Of a DNA stretch of 5,656 nucleotides, positions 1-5,535 are shown one piece after another. The notes under the pieces are model-generated. The model searched no databases. It was not told the origin of the DNA and saw only the letters and a program-made list of their open reading frames with translations. The translations under genes and the position numbers were made by a program. Positions within the stretch are counted from its first letter, which is position 1, and each line of letters starts with the position of its first letter. Origin of the DNA: JBIKVP01 sp044356745 (GTDB lineage: Bacteria; Pseudomonadota; Alphaproteobacteria; Rhizobiales; Beijerinckiaceae); contig JBIKVP010000100.1 of assembly GCA_044356745.1 (NCBI GenBank), positions 1-5,656 of the forward strand, read 5' to 3'.

Positions 1-117
1 TTCGTGAAGGCCATCCTTGGCTTCCTGAATACCACTTTTCCGCAAAAAGCACGATTATGGGTTGACCGCCTATCCGATAACTTCAAAATACTTCAGACAC
101 CAACTCTTCAAATGTGA
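1..117 (+). CDS. IS630-like transposase, C-terminal fragment (5' end off window)
   Basis: The frame starting at base 1 is open for 38 codons and stops with TGA at 115-117. The C-terminal stretch contains RLWVDRLSDNFKIL, which resembles the D-NF-I/L ending I recall from some IS630-family transposases; there the C-terminus follows the DDE catalytic domain and the protein cuts and joins DNA at TA targets. None of the catalytic acidic residues fall inside this fragment, so activity cannot be judged. The same residues are encoded on the minus strand at 5544-5656. The family call rests on a short stretch and could be wrong; that it is a transposase tail is supported by the repeat context. Confidence 0.55.
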   Translation, partial: FVKAILGFLNTTFPQKARLWVDRLSDNFKILQTPTLQM

Positions 118-125
118 GGGGTATA
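1..125 (+). mobile_element. Right (3') end of an IS630-family-like insertion sequence, left copy
   Basis: Bases 5-125 are repeated without a mismatch, in inverted orientation, at 5536-5656; the identity stops sharply at base 125/5536. An open frame covers 1-117 and ends with TGA only eight bases before the boundary, as is common in compact insertion sequences. The shared sequence ends in GGGGTATA, so a TA dinucleotide lies exactly at both junctions; IS630/Tc1-mariner elements insert at and duplicate TA. The 5' part of the element lies outside the window. The family is inferred from the transposase C-terminus and the TA boundary; that it is a repeated mobile end is seen directly. Confidence 0.7.
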
Positions 126-303
126 TCCATTCTTGCTTAAGATCAGGGAGAAATTTTTCTCCAATTGATAATTTTCTGATCCACCTAATATCTTGCTCAC
201 CATTTATAACATCTGATCCCCTTGCTATTGTTCCATCTGAATATACAGGAATAAAAACCTGTTCGATTTGTGCTTCAGGTGCTTTGCGTGATCGTCGTGC
301 CAT
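70..303 (-). pseudogene. Small hypothetical protein downstream of the integrase, 3' end replaced by the IS
   Basis: The frame runs from ATG at 303 to TAG at 70-72 (77 codons), but only codons 1-59 lie in unique DNA; from about codon 60 onward the sequence is the insertion-sequence end, so the last 17 or so residues are borrowed from antisense IS sequence. The native part begins MARRSRKAPEAQ, a basic start, followed by a mixed polar region without membrane segments or a motif I recognise. The start lies four bases after the integrase stop, and GAGGG about ten bases upstream is a good ribosome binding site, so it was probably co-transcribed with the integrase. A role in the island, such as a recombination helper, is possible, but nothing in the sequence shows it. 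Confidence 0.5.
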
Positions 304-307
304 AATG

Positions 308-1546
308 TCAAACCCTCACCATTGAAACAACCTTCGCACCATCCCTTAATTCATCCAAATAATTTGCCCACCAATCCATCATCTTAGTGCGCTCGCTCCA
401 ATGCTCGCCCCGTGCGTATGCGCGTCGAATAGCGTCTTTATCTTGGTGAGCAAGAGCGCGCTCAATTGCATCGCTGCTGAATTTGCCGCTTTCATTTAAT
501 AAGGTTGACGCCACCGCACGAAAGCCATGCGAAGTCATATCATCGGATGAATATCCCATTCGCCGCAAAGCAACATTCAAAGTGTTCTCGCTTATGGGCT
601 TAGGCTCAATTTTTTGCCCTGCACCGCCTTTCACACCGAAACCCGGAAAAACAAGTGCGCCATAGCCAGTTATGGTTTTAAGGTCTTTTAGAACCTTTAG
701 GGCTTGCGGTGATAATGGGATGCGATGCTCACGCCTCATTTTCATGCGACTTGCAGGAACCGTCCATGTAGCATTTTCTAGGTCAAACTCGCGCCATTCT
801 GCAAACCGCAATTCGCCCGGACGTGGGAAGAGGTATGCCATAAGCTTCAAAGCCGCGATGGTTGTTGGTTGTCCTTCAAAACCTTCAATCGCACGCATCA
901 GGCCACCAATAGCTTTTGGGTCTGTAATCGCCGCACGGTGTTTAACAATGGGTGCGGTCAATGCACCGCGTAAAGCGAATGTCGGATCATTTGTCGCTCT
1001 TGCAGTGGCTATCGCGTAACGAAAAACCTCCCCAATAACAGATCGTAATCGCTTGGCACTCTCCAAGCGTCCTCGCGCTTCCACCTTGCGCAAAACCGCA
1101 AGCACGTCCGGTGCGGAAATTTCTGTAATGGGACGATTGCCAATTTCATTACAAGCAATCGAAAAAAGCCATTCAAGCTTTTCTAACGTGCTTGAAGCCT
1201 TACCCTCTTTGCGTTTCTTCTCCAGCAATTCCTGCGCGATTATCTCAAAGGTGTTAGCCTTCGCTTCCTGCGTGGCTTGTCGGTTCACCTTCTTTTGCTC
1301 CATAGGATCAATACCAGACGCAAGCAAAGCTTTTGCTTCATCGCGCATTTGTCTTGCCGACGCTAATGTGAATGCAGGGTAAGAGCCGATAGCAAGTGCT
1401 TTTTGCTTGCCGTGAAAGCGATAGGCCAATCGCCAGAGCTTTGAGCCTGTGGGCATAACCCACAATTGCAAGCCCCCACCATCGGATAATTTAATAACTG
1501 AATCGGACGGTTTTGCGGTGCGTATTGCTATGTCTGACAGAGGCAT
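308..1546 (-). CDS. Tyrosine recombinase, P4-type integrase (DUF4102 N-terminus)
   Basis: This 412-residue protein would catalyse site-specific integration and excision of a genomic island or prophage. Residues 1 to about 90 match the DUF4102 arm-binding domain (LSDGGGLQLWV, then a YRFHGKQKALAIGSYP segment); about 96-180 is the SAM-like core-binding domain; the catalytic domain follows. The full active-site set is visible: R242 (RPGELR), K269, H340 and R343 (HGFR), H367 (LAHQ) and the nucleophile Y377. Length is normal for the family. I chose ATG at 1546 because MPLSDIAIRTAKP is the usual family start and AAAAAGG lies eleven bases upstream; an in-frame TTG at 1594 adds 16 unlikely residues. 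The gene begins about 160 bases from the 3' end of tRNA-Phe and reads away from it, the classic layout for an integrase that targets that tRNA. It appears intact. Confidence 0.93.
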   Translation of the reverse strand: MPLSDIAIRTAKPSDSVIKLSDGGGLQLWVMPTGSKLWRLAYRFHGKQKALAIGSYPAFTLASARQMRDEAKALLASGIDPMEQKKVNRQATQEAKANTFEIIAQELLEKKRKEGKASSTLEKLEWLFSIACNEIGNRPITEISAPDVLAVLRKVEARGRLESAKRLRSVIGEVFRYAIATARATNDPTFALRGALTAPIVKHRAAITDPKAIGGLMRAIEGFEGQPTTIAALKLMAYLFPRPGELRFAEWREFDLENATWTVPASRMKMRREHRIPLSPQALKVLKDLKTITGYGALVFPGFGVKGGAGQKIEPKPISENTLNVALRRMGYSSDDMTSHGFRAVASTLLNESGKFSSDAIERALAHQDKDAIRRAYARGEHWSERTKMMDWWANYLDELRDGAKVVSMVRV

Positions 1547-1613
1547 GTTGGTATGGCCTTTTTGGAGTTGTTGGCACTCCAATAAATATACCAACTTTTT
1601 TCATGGTTGCCAA

Positions 1614-1703
1614 TGAAAGCAGGTGAAAGCCTGTGAAGGCCATGCCCTTGAAAAACAAGCCATTTTCAGGTGTTTTTGAACGTTTATGAAGGTCTGTGAA
1701 AGG
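1614..1703. repeat. Two triplets of 10-base-phased TGAA repeats; putative integrase arm sites
   Basis: TGAA occurs at 1614, 1624 and 1634, each in a TGAAAGC or TGAAGGC context, and again at 1677, 1687 and 1697. Within each triplet the spacing is exactly 10 bases, about one helical turn, so bound protein subunits would lie on one face of the DNA. The block sits between the integrase start and the tRNA 3' end, where arm-type sites of P4-like integrases are usually found, and it also overlaps the likely integrase promoter region. The repeats and spacing are seen directly; binding by the integrase or an excisionase is inferred. Confidence 0.5.
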
Positions 1704-1708
1704 GTAAA

Positions 1709-1731
1709 TGGTGCCCAGAGCTGGAATCGAA
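1709..1731 (-). other. Putative attachment-site core at the tRNA-Phe 3' end
   Basis: The 3' end of the tRNA (T-arm 3' half, acceptor strand and CCA) faces an intact integrase across a short intergenic region with phased repeats. Integrases of this type commonly recombine within the tRNA 3' portion and restore it on insertion. The second att copy expected at the far end of the island is not in the window, so neither the exact core nor its length can be fixed; the limits given are approximate. Confidence 0.4.
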
Positions 1732-1784
1732 CCAGCGACACAGGGATTTTCAGTCCCTTGCTCTACCGACTGAGCTATCTGGGC
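1709..1784 (-). tRNA. tRNA-Phe (anticodon GAA)
   Basis: Read on the minus strand, a complete 76-base cloverleaf is visible: acceptor stem GCCCAGA pairing with TCTGGGC, D-arm AGCTCAGTCGGTAGAGC, anticodon stem AGGGA/TCCCT around loop CTGAAAA with GAA at 1749-1751, and T-arm containing GGTTCGATTCC. Discriminator A and CCA (1709-1711) are encoded in the DNA. It delivers phenylalanine at UUC and UUU codons. All stems pair well, so the gene looks functional even though an island abuts its 3' end, in keeping with integration that rebuilds the tRNA end. It stands alone, not in a tRNA cluster. Confidence 0.97.
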
Positions 1785-1821
1785 ATTATCAATGCATCAT
1801 CGATGATCGGTATTGTGGCTG

Positions 1822-1850
1822 CTTATAGGTGTGTCACATGCGTCTGTCTA
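1822..1850 (-). promoter_or_regulatory. Putative sigma-70-type promoter for tRNA-Phe
   Basis: On the minus strand TAGACA (1845-1850) and TATAAG (1822-1827) are separated by 17 bases, close to the housekeeping consensus. The -10 lies about 38 bases before the tRNA 5' end, leaving a leader of about 30 bases. That leader includes the perfect palindrome ATCATCGATGAT at 1796-1807. Position and spacing fit; use is inferred. Confidence 0.5.
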
Positions 1851-1984
1851 GTGCTTTATGCTCCTTTCTGCACACCTCTGATCTGCTTGCTGGACGCGTT
1901 TAAATCAGCTATCCCTGAAAGATAAACACCATGTCATTAGATATGGTGTTACAAGACATGACATATCAGTATGGGCACAAGAGC

Positions 1985-2158
1985 ATGACGGTTCAAAAAT
2001 CAGATGCGCGTCAAAAACGTCTTGCTCAAGCTTTGCGCGTCAATCTCAAACGCCGCAAAGCTGTAGTGCGAGCACAACAGCCAACTGATGCAGGGCAGGG
2101 GCTTAATGCTCCATTGTCGTCTCCCCATTCCACCCCTCCACAACACACGCAAGGATAA
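1985..2158 (+). CDS. Small basic protein linked to murA (hypothetical)
   Basis: This encodes 57 residues from ATG at 1985. A strongly basic segment (RLAQALRVNLKRRKA, about residues 11-25) is followed by a polar, proline-rich tail with no membrane segment. I recall a short protein with the same NLKRRKA-like motif next to murA in many alphaproteobacteria, but know no function; the basic helix could bind nucleic acid. The stop TAA (2156-2158) is five bases before murA and overlaps murA's ribosome binding site, so the two genes are probably one operon with coupled translation. Upstream in-frame ATGs at 1931 (preceded by GAAAGA) and 1958 are possible; I prefer 1985 because the extra residues look unconserved in character. 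A weak promoter candidate, TTGCTG (1887-1892) with TATCCC 17 bases later, precedes it. Confidence 0.6.
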   Translation: MTVQKSDARQKRLAQALRVNLKRRKAVVRAQQPTDAGQGLNAPLSSPHSTPPQHTQG

Positions 2159-2163
2159 TACCC

Positions 2164-3453
2164 ATGGATCGCATTCGTATTGTTGGGGGCACACCGCTCA
2201 ATGGCGTTATTCCTATTTCAGGTGCAAAAAACGCTGCCCTCCCCCTCATGATCGCCAGTTTGCTGACACCTGAAACGCTTACACTTCATAATGTACCCCG
2301 TTTATCGGATGTGGTGTCATTAGGACGCATCCTCGCCAATCATGGCGTTGATCGCTCCATGCCAGGAAAGCGGGCAGGACAAGCCCCTCAAGCAGGGCAA
2401 ACCATGAGTCTCACCTCAGGTGAGATCATTGATACGTGCGCCCCTTATGAATTGGTCTCGAAAATGCGGGCAAGCTTTTGGGTTATTGCTCCTTTGCTCG
2501 CACGCATGGGTGAAGCGAAAGTCTCGCTTCCCGGTGGATGTGCGATAGGCACACGACCTGTTGATCTGCTTTTAATGGCGCTTGAGCGCTTAGGGGCGGA
2601 TATTACAATAGAATCAGGCTATGCTGTTGCCACAGCGCCTAAGGGCTTGCAGGGCAATAGCATCACATTTCCGAAAGTGACAGTGGGTGGCACGCACACG
2701 GCTCTGATGGCAGCCGTGTTGGCAAATGGATCAAGCGTCATTTATAATGCAGCGCGTGAGCCCGAAGTAACCGATCTCGCACATTGCCTTGTTAAAATGG
2801 GTGCAAAAATCAGCGGCATAGGTACTTCAACGCTTGATATTGAAGGCGTCACCAGTTTGAACGGTGCGGATCACGCTGTACTTCCCGATCGTATTGAAAC
2901 CGGAACCTATGCGATGGCGGTTGCGATGACGGGGGGCGATGTGCTGCTTCAAGGCGCTCGCGCTGAGCTGCTTCAAGATGCGCTTGATACACTGGTCAAA
3001 GTAGGGGTTGAAATTGAGGTTACACCTGAGGGCGTGCGTGTGCGTCGTCATGGGAATGCGATTGAACCTGTTGATGTGACAACTGAGCCTTTCCCTGGTT
3101 TTCCGACCGATTTACAAGCGCAGTTTATGGCACTGATGGCACGTGCGAATGGCACATCGCGCATTCGTGAAACCATTTTTGAAAATCGGTTCATGCATGT
3201 GCAAGAACTCGCGCGACTTGGTGCAAAAATTCGGCTTGAAGGCGATGTTGCCCATGTTGAAGGCGTGGAAACGCTGAAAGGTGCGCCCGTTATGGCGACA
3301 GATTTACGCGCCTCTGTCTCGCTTGTCATTGCAGCTCTCGCCGCAGAGGGCGAAACGCTGATCAACCGCGTTTATCACCTTGATCGTGGCTTTGAAGCGC
3401 TGGAGCAAAAACTTGCCAATTGCGGCGCGAATGTCGAGCGACTGGTGGGGTAA
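2164..3453 (+). CDS. murA: UDP-N-acetylglucosamine 1-carboxyvinyltransferase
   Basis: MurA transfers enolpyruvate from phosphoenolpyruvate to UDP-GlcNAc in the cytoplasm, the first committed step of peptidoglycan synthesis and the target of fosfomycin. The 429-residue protein has the expected landmarks: K22-N23 in SGAKNAALP, R102 in KMRASFW, the loop LPGGCAIGTRPVDL with catalytic Cys126 (E. coli Cys115) and R131, D316 in FPTDLQAQF, R382 in ATDLRAS, and the C-terminal YHLDRGFE. Having Cys rather than Asp at 126 predicts fosfomycin sensitivity at the target. It is about ten residues longer than the E. coli protein because of an Ala/Gly/Gln-rich insertion near residues 66-80. AAGGA (2151-2155) eight bases before the ATG is a strong ribosome binding site. 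It follows the small basic gene closely and converges with glpX. Confidence 0.97.
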   Translation: MDRIRIVGGTPLNGVIPISGAKNAALPLMIASLLTPETLTLHNVPRLSDVVSLGRILANHGVDRSMPGKRAGQAPQAGQTMSLTSGEIIDTCAPYELVSKMRASFWVIAPLLARMGEAKVSLPGGCAIGTRPVDLLLMALERLGADITIESGYAVATAPKGLQGNSITFPKVTVGGTHTALMAAVLANGSSVIYNAAREPEVTDLAHCLVKMGAKISGIGTSTLDIEGVTSLNGADHAVLPDRIETGTYAMAVAMTGGDVLLQGARAELLQDALDTLVKVGVEIEVTPEGVRVRRHGNAIEPVDVTTEPFPGFPTDLQAQFMALMARANGTSRIRETIFENRFMHVQELARLGAKIRLEGDVAHVEGVETLKGAPVMATDLRASVSLVIAALAAEGETLINRVYHLDRGFEALEQKLANCGANVERLVG

Positions 3454-3555
3454 GACACTGCCACGTGATCGCGAGAAGGGACGCAGTGCCGACGTGGCGA
3501 TCCAGTTTTTTATGAACAAAGATTGGATTACTGGGTTGCCGCGCTCGCAATGACG
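3454..3555. repeat. Palindromic REP-like intergenic element between murA and glpX
   Basis: The whole gap between the two convergent genes is one nested palindromic unit. Outer arms GTGATCGCGAG (3465-3475) and CTCGCAATGAC (3544-3554) pair at 9 of 11 positions. Inner arms GGCGATCCAG (3496-3505) and CTGGGTTGCC (3531-3540) pair fully in RNA if two G-U pairs are allowed. The left half folds by itself: CACTGC/GCAGTG and GCCACGT/ACGTGGC. The TCATTGCGAG-type ends and the GGATTACTGG-type centre resemble interspersed palindromic repeats I recall from alphaproteobacterial genomes; no second copy is in this window, so dispersal is inferred. It begins right after the murA stop and ends just before the glpX stop. 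Confidence 0.6.
3456..3511 (+). terminator. Probable transcription terminator of the murA operon
   Basis: Immediately after the murA stop, the inverted arms GCCACGT (3460-3466) and ACGTGGC (3492-3498), with CACTGC/GCAGTG as a competing stem, can form a hairpin. Six T residues follow at 3506-3511, seven bases after the stem. The loop is long and the T-run is not directly adjacent, so this is not an ideal intrinsic terminator. The position between convergent genes supports the role. Confidence 0.4.
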
Positions 3556-3556
3556 T

Positions 3557-4555
3557 TCAATCCAGCTTGAACTTACCAAATTCGCGGTGTTCGCCGTGGA
3601 TTTTGCGCACTGTGCCTGTCACGGAGCGATAAACGATGGTTTCCGTTTCGATGGTGTCCTTGTGAATTTTAACACCAGCAAGGAGCGCTCCATCCGTCAC
3701 ACCTGTTGCTGCGACAATCACATCGCCCGATGCCATTTCGGACATGTCATATTTTTTGTTAGGATCAGTCACGCCCATTTTAAGAGCGCGGGCACGTTTC
3801 TCTTCAGTATCGAGAATAAGCCGTCCCTGCATCTGCCCACCAACACAGCGCAAAGCCGCCGCCGCGAGCACGCCTTCAGGCGCGCCACCTGTTCCAATAT
3901 AAATATCCGCGCCTGTTTGTGTTGAGTTGGCGGTGAAAATCACACCAGCCACATCTCCATCTGTAATCAAACGCACCGCAACACCGATACGGCGCGCCGC
4001 CGCAATCATATCCGCATGACGGGGGCGATCCAGAATGATGACCGTAATCTCACTTGGTTTCACGCCTTTTGCTTTGGCAAGCGCGAGTAGATTGTCTTCA
4101 ACGGATGCATCAAGATCAACCACACCCTTGGGATAGCCAGGGCCAATAGCGATTTTGCTCATATACACATCGGGCGCATTGAGAAGCGTCCCAGCTTCCG
4201 CCATGGCCATTACCGCGATTGAGCCGGGCATATCTTTCGCGCACAGCGTTGTGCCCTCAAGTGGATCAACGGCAATATCCACTTTGGGCCCTGAGCGCGT
4301 ACCCACTTTCTCGCCAATAAATAACATCGGCGCTTCATCGCGCTCACCTTCTCCAATGACGATTGTTCCATCAATCGGGAGTTTGTTCAGCTCACGACGC
4401 ATGGCATCAACCGCCGCCTGATCGGCCGCTTTTTCATTGCCGCGCCCACGCCATAGCGCAGAGGATACCGCCGCACGCTCTGTCACGCGCACGAGTTCCA
4501 TAGATAAAAAACGTTCAATGATCTGGCCAGGTTTAACAATAATGCTATCGGTCAT
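3557..4555 (-). CDS. glpX: Class II fructose-1,6-bisphosphatase
   Basis: GlpX hydrolyses fructose 1,6-bisphosphate to fructose 6-phosphate in the cytoplasm, a key step of gluconeogenesis, with Mn2+ or Mg2+. The 332 residues are full length. Visible family motifs are GRGNEKAADQAAVDAMR with D45 (E. coli metal ligand D33), GEGERDEAPML (68-78), the Li-sensitive phosphatase signature DPLEGTT (97-103) with D97 and E100, LNAPDVYM, ILDRPRH, DGDVA and GTGGAPEGV (221-229) with E227. Start ATG at 4555 is preceded by AGAAAGA, a modest ribosome binding site. In many alphaproteobacteria glpX lies next to homoserine dehydrogenase; here an AT-rich foreign-looking gene occupies the upstream side, and murA converges from the other. 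Some members also hydrolyse sedoheptulose 1,7-bisphosphate; sequence alone cannot show that. Confidence 0.95.
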   Translation of the reverse strand: MTDSIIVKPGQIIERFLSMELVRVTERAAVSSALWRGRGNEKAADQAAVDAMRRELNKLPIDGTIVIGEGERDEAPMLFIGEKVGTRSGPKVDIAVDPLEGTTLCAKDMPGSIAVMAMAEAGTLLNAPDVYMSKIAIGPGYPKGVVDLDASVEDNLLALAKAKGVKPSEITVIILDRPRHADMIAAARRIGVAVRLITDGDVAGVIFTANSTQTGADIYIGTGGAPEGVLAAAALRCVGGQMQGRLILDTEEKRARALKMGVTDPNKKYDMSEMASGDVIVAATGVTDGALLAGVKIHKDTIETETIVYRSVTGTVRKIHGEHREFGKFKLD

Positions 4556-4757
4556 ACGAAAATCTTTCTAGGGCTTGTTGCAAATACGTCTATAAGTGAC
4601 GTTTAAAAAAAGTGTATCTTGATTGTTGTGATAAAAGAGATGCATCTACAAAACAAGCATGGATGCGGATCAATTTGCATGATCGACACTAAAATAATAT
4701 GCATGTATATACGATATGATGCGCCAAGCTAATTATACAAAAAAATTTGTCTAAAGA
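4556..4757. other. AT-rich intergenic region upstream of glpX with small palindromes
   Basis: These roughly 200 bases hold the glpX upstream region (minus strand) and the 3' flank of the broken hydrolase gene. No gene is convincing. Three short symmetric sites are visible: ACGTC-N7-GACGT (4586-4602), AGATGCATCT (4638-4647) and GATCA-N7-TGATC (4668-4684). They could be operators for glpX, but AT-rich DNA yields such palindromes by chance. I could not identify a convincing -35/-10 pair. Confidence 0.3.
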
Positions 4758-5535
4758 TTATTTGTATGACCCAGTTAAAAATTTCTCGGCATCAAATATT
4801 CCATGCTTTATGTTGATATTAGCGAGTTTCATTTCATTTTTAAAATTATGGACTATCTCTAAAATCTGTTCCTTTTCATCAACAGATAAAACCTTTCCAT
4901 TGACTCTCCCTGCTACTGATAAGCTTATATAGTCTAACTCTTGATATAATTCTGTATTCGCTATAATATCCTTATGTATTCGATTTAATGCAAGTTTTAA
5001 TTGATAAGGTGTTTCAGAATATACTTGTACATCAAGAGCATCAATTGCATTTTTTTTAATTAGTGCCTCTGGATCAACTCCTGATCTTCTTGCATGATCC
5101 ATCCAACCTGTTATTGAAAGGACAATTGAAGTCTTATTTTCTGCTTGATGTGCTCCCTGTTTTGCAGATTGTGACATTTGCTCAAATGTTTTTTGTAACT
5201 CATCCCGCAACCATTGATCTCCTCCACCTTTATAATCTGAAGGAATGCGATGGGCATTTATTTTCTTAGCAGCATCCCAACTTTGTGGTGGTATACCGAA
5301 GTGATCATCAATAACAATTCCATCTGCTTTTGATCCTAACTCTCTCATATATTGGTTGAGTTTCTCTCTGACAGCAATGTTCGTTACATCAATATAAAAT
5401 CTACCACTATGTCCATTTGTTTCTAAAACTGCATTGTTTTTAATAGCGATTTGGCCAAGCTCTGTTTTCGGAAAGGTTGCACCAGTTGCTTCGAGCCAAG
5501 CCTGTATTTTTGGTATTTCATGCTGATTTGGTTTG
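4758..5535 (-). pseudogene. Family-10-like glycosyl hydrolase (GHL10/DUF187 type), 5' end lost at the IS junction
   Basis: The minus-strand frame is open from the IS boundary at 5535 to TAA at 4758-4760, about 258 codons. It lacks a start near the junction: the first ATG is at 5348, inside the conserved region, and an in-frame TGA lies within the IS at 5544-5546. The segment GRFYIDVTNIAVREKLNQYM, followed by ADGIVIDDHFGIPP and later ALDVQVYSETP, resembles the GHL10 pattern (residues after the 'pvR' helix, DGI-DDHFG strand end, vQvY strand), a TIM-barrel fold whose members are thought to act on cell-surface or environmental polysaccharides. The N-terminal half of the barrel and any signal peptide are missing, so it is almost surely inactive. 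GC content (about 30% in parts) is far below murA and glpX, suggesting horizontal origin. The family call is from motif memory. Confidence 0.55.

Noticed and set aside
4..1643. Shared 11-mer GTGAAGGCCAT at 4-14 and 1633-1643 as a possible attachment-site pair
   Set aside because: The first copy is inside the transposase coding sequence and is present again in the inverted IS copy, so the match is most likely chance.
1686..1925. Plus-strand open frame covering the tRNA-Phe region
   Set aside because: It runs antisense through a clear tRNA gene and its promoter; the peptide starting near the tRNA has no independent support.
3304..3579. Minus-strand open frames across the murA 3' end and the palindromic repeat
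   Set aside because: They are antisense to murA and run through the repeat; such frames are a typical by-product of palindromic intergenic repeats and have no ribosome binding site or protein-like character.
5063..5269. Plus-strand open frame within the hydrolase region
   Set aside because: It is antisense to a longer frame with recognisable motifs, and has no ribosome binding site or known domain.
126..5535. A composite transposon bounded by the two inverted IS ends
   Set aside because: The interior holds a tRNA gene, murA and glpX in an ordinary chromosomal setting, and the left part is explained by a tRNA-targeted island; independent IS insertions or assembly breaks fit better.
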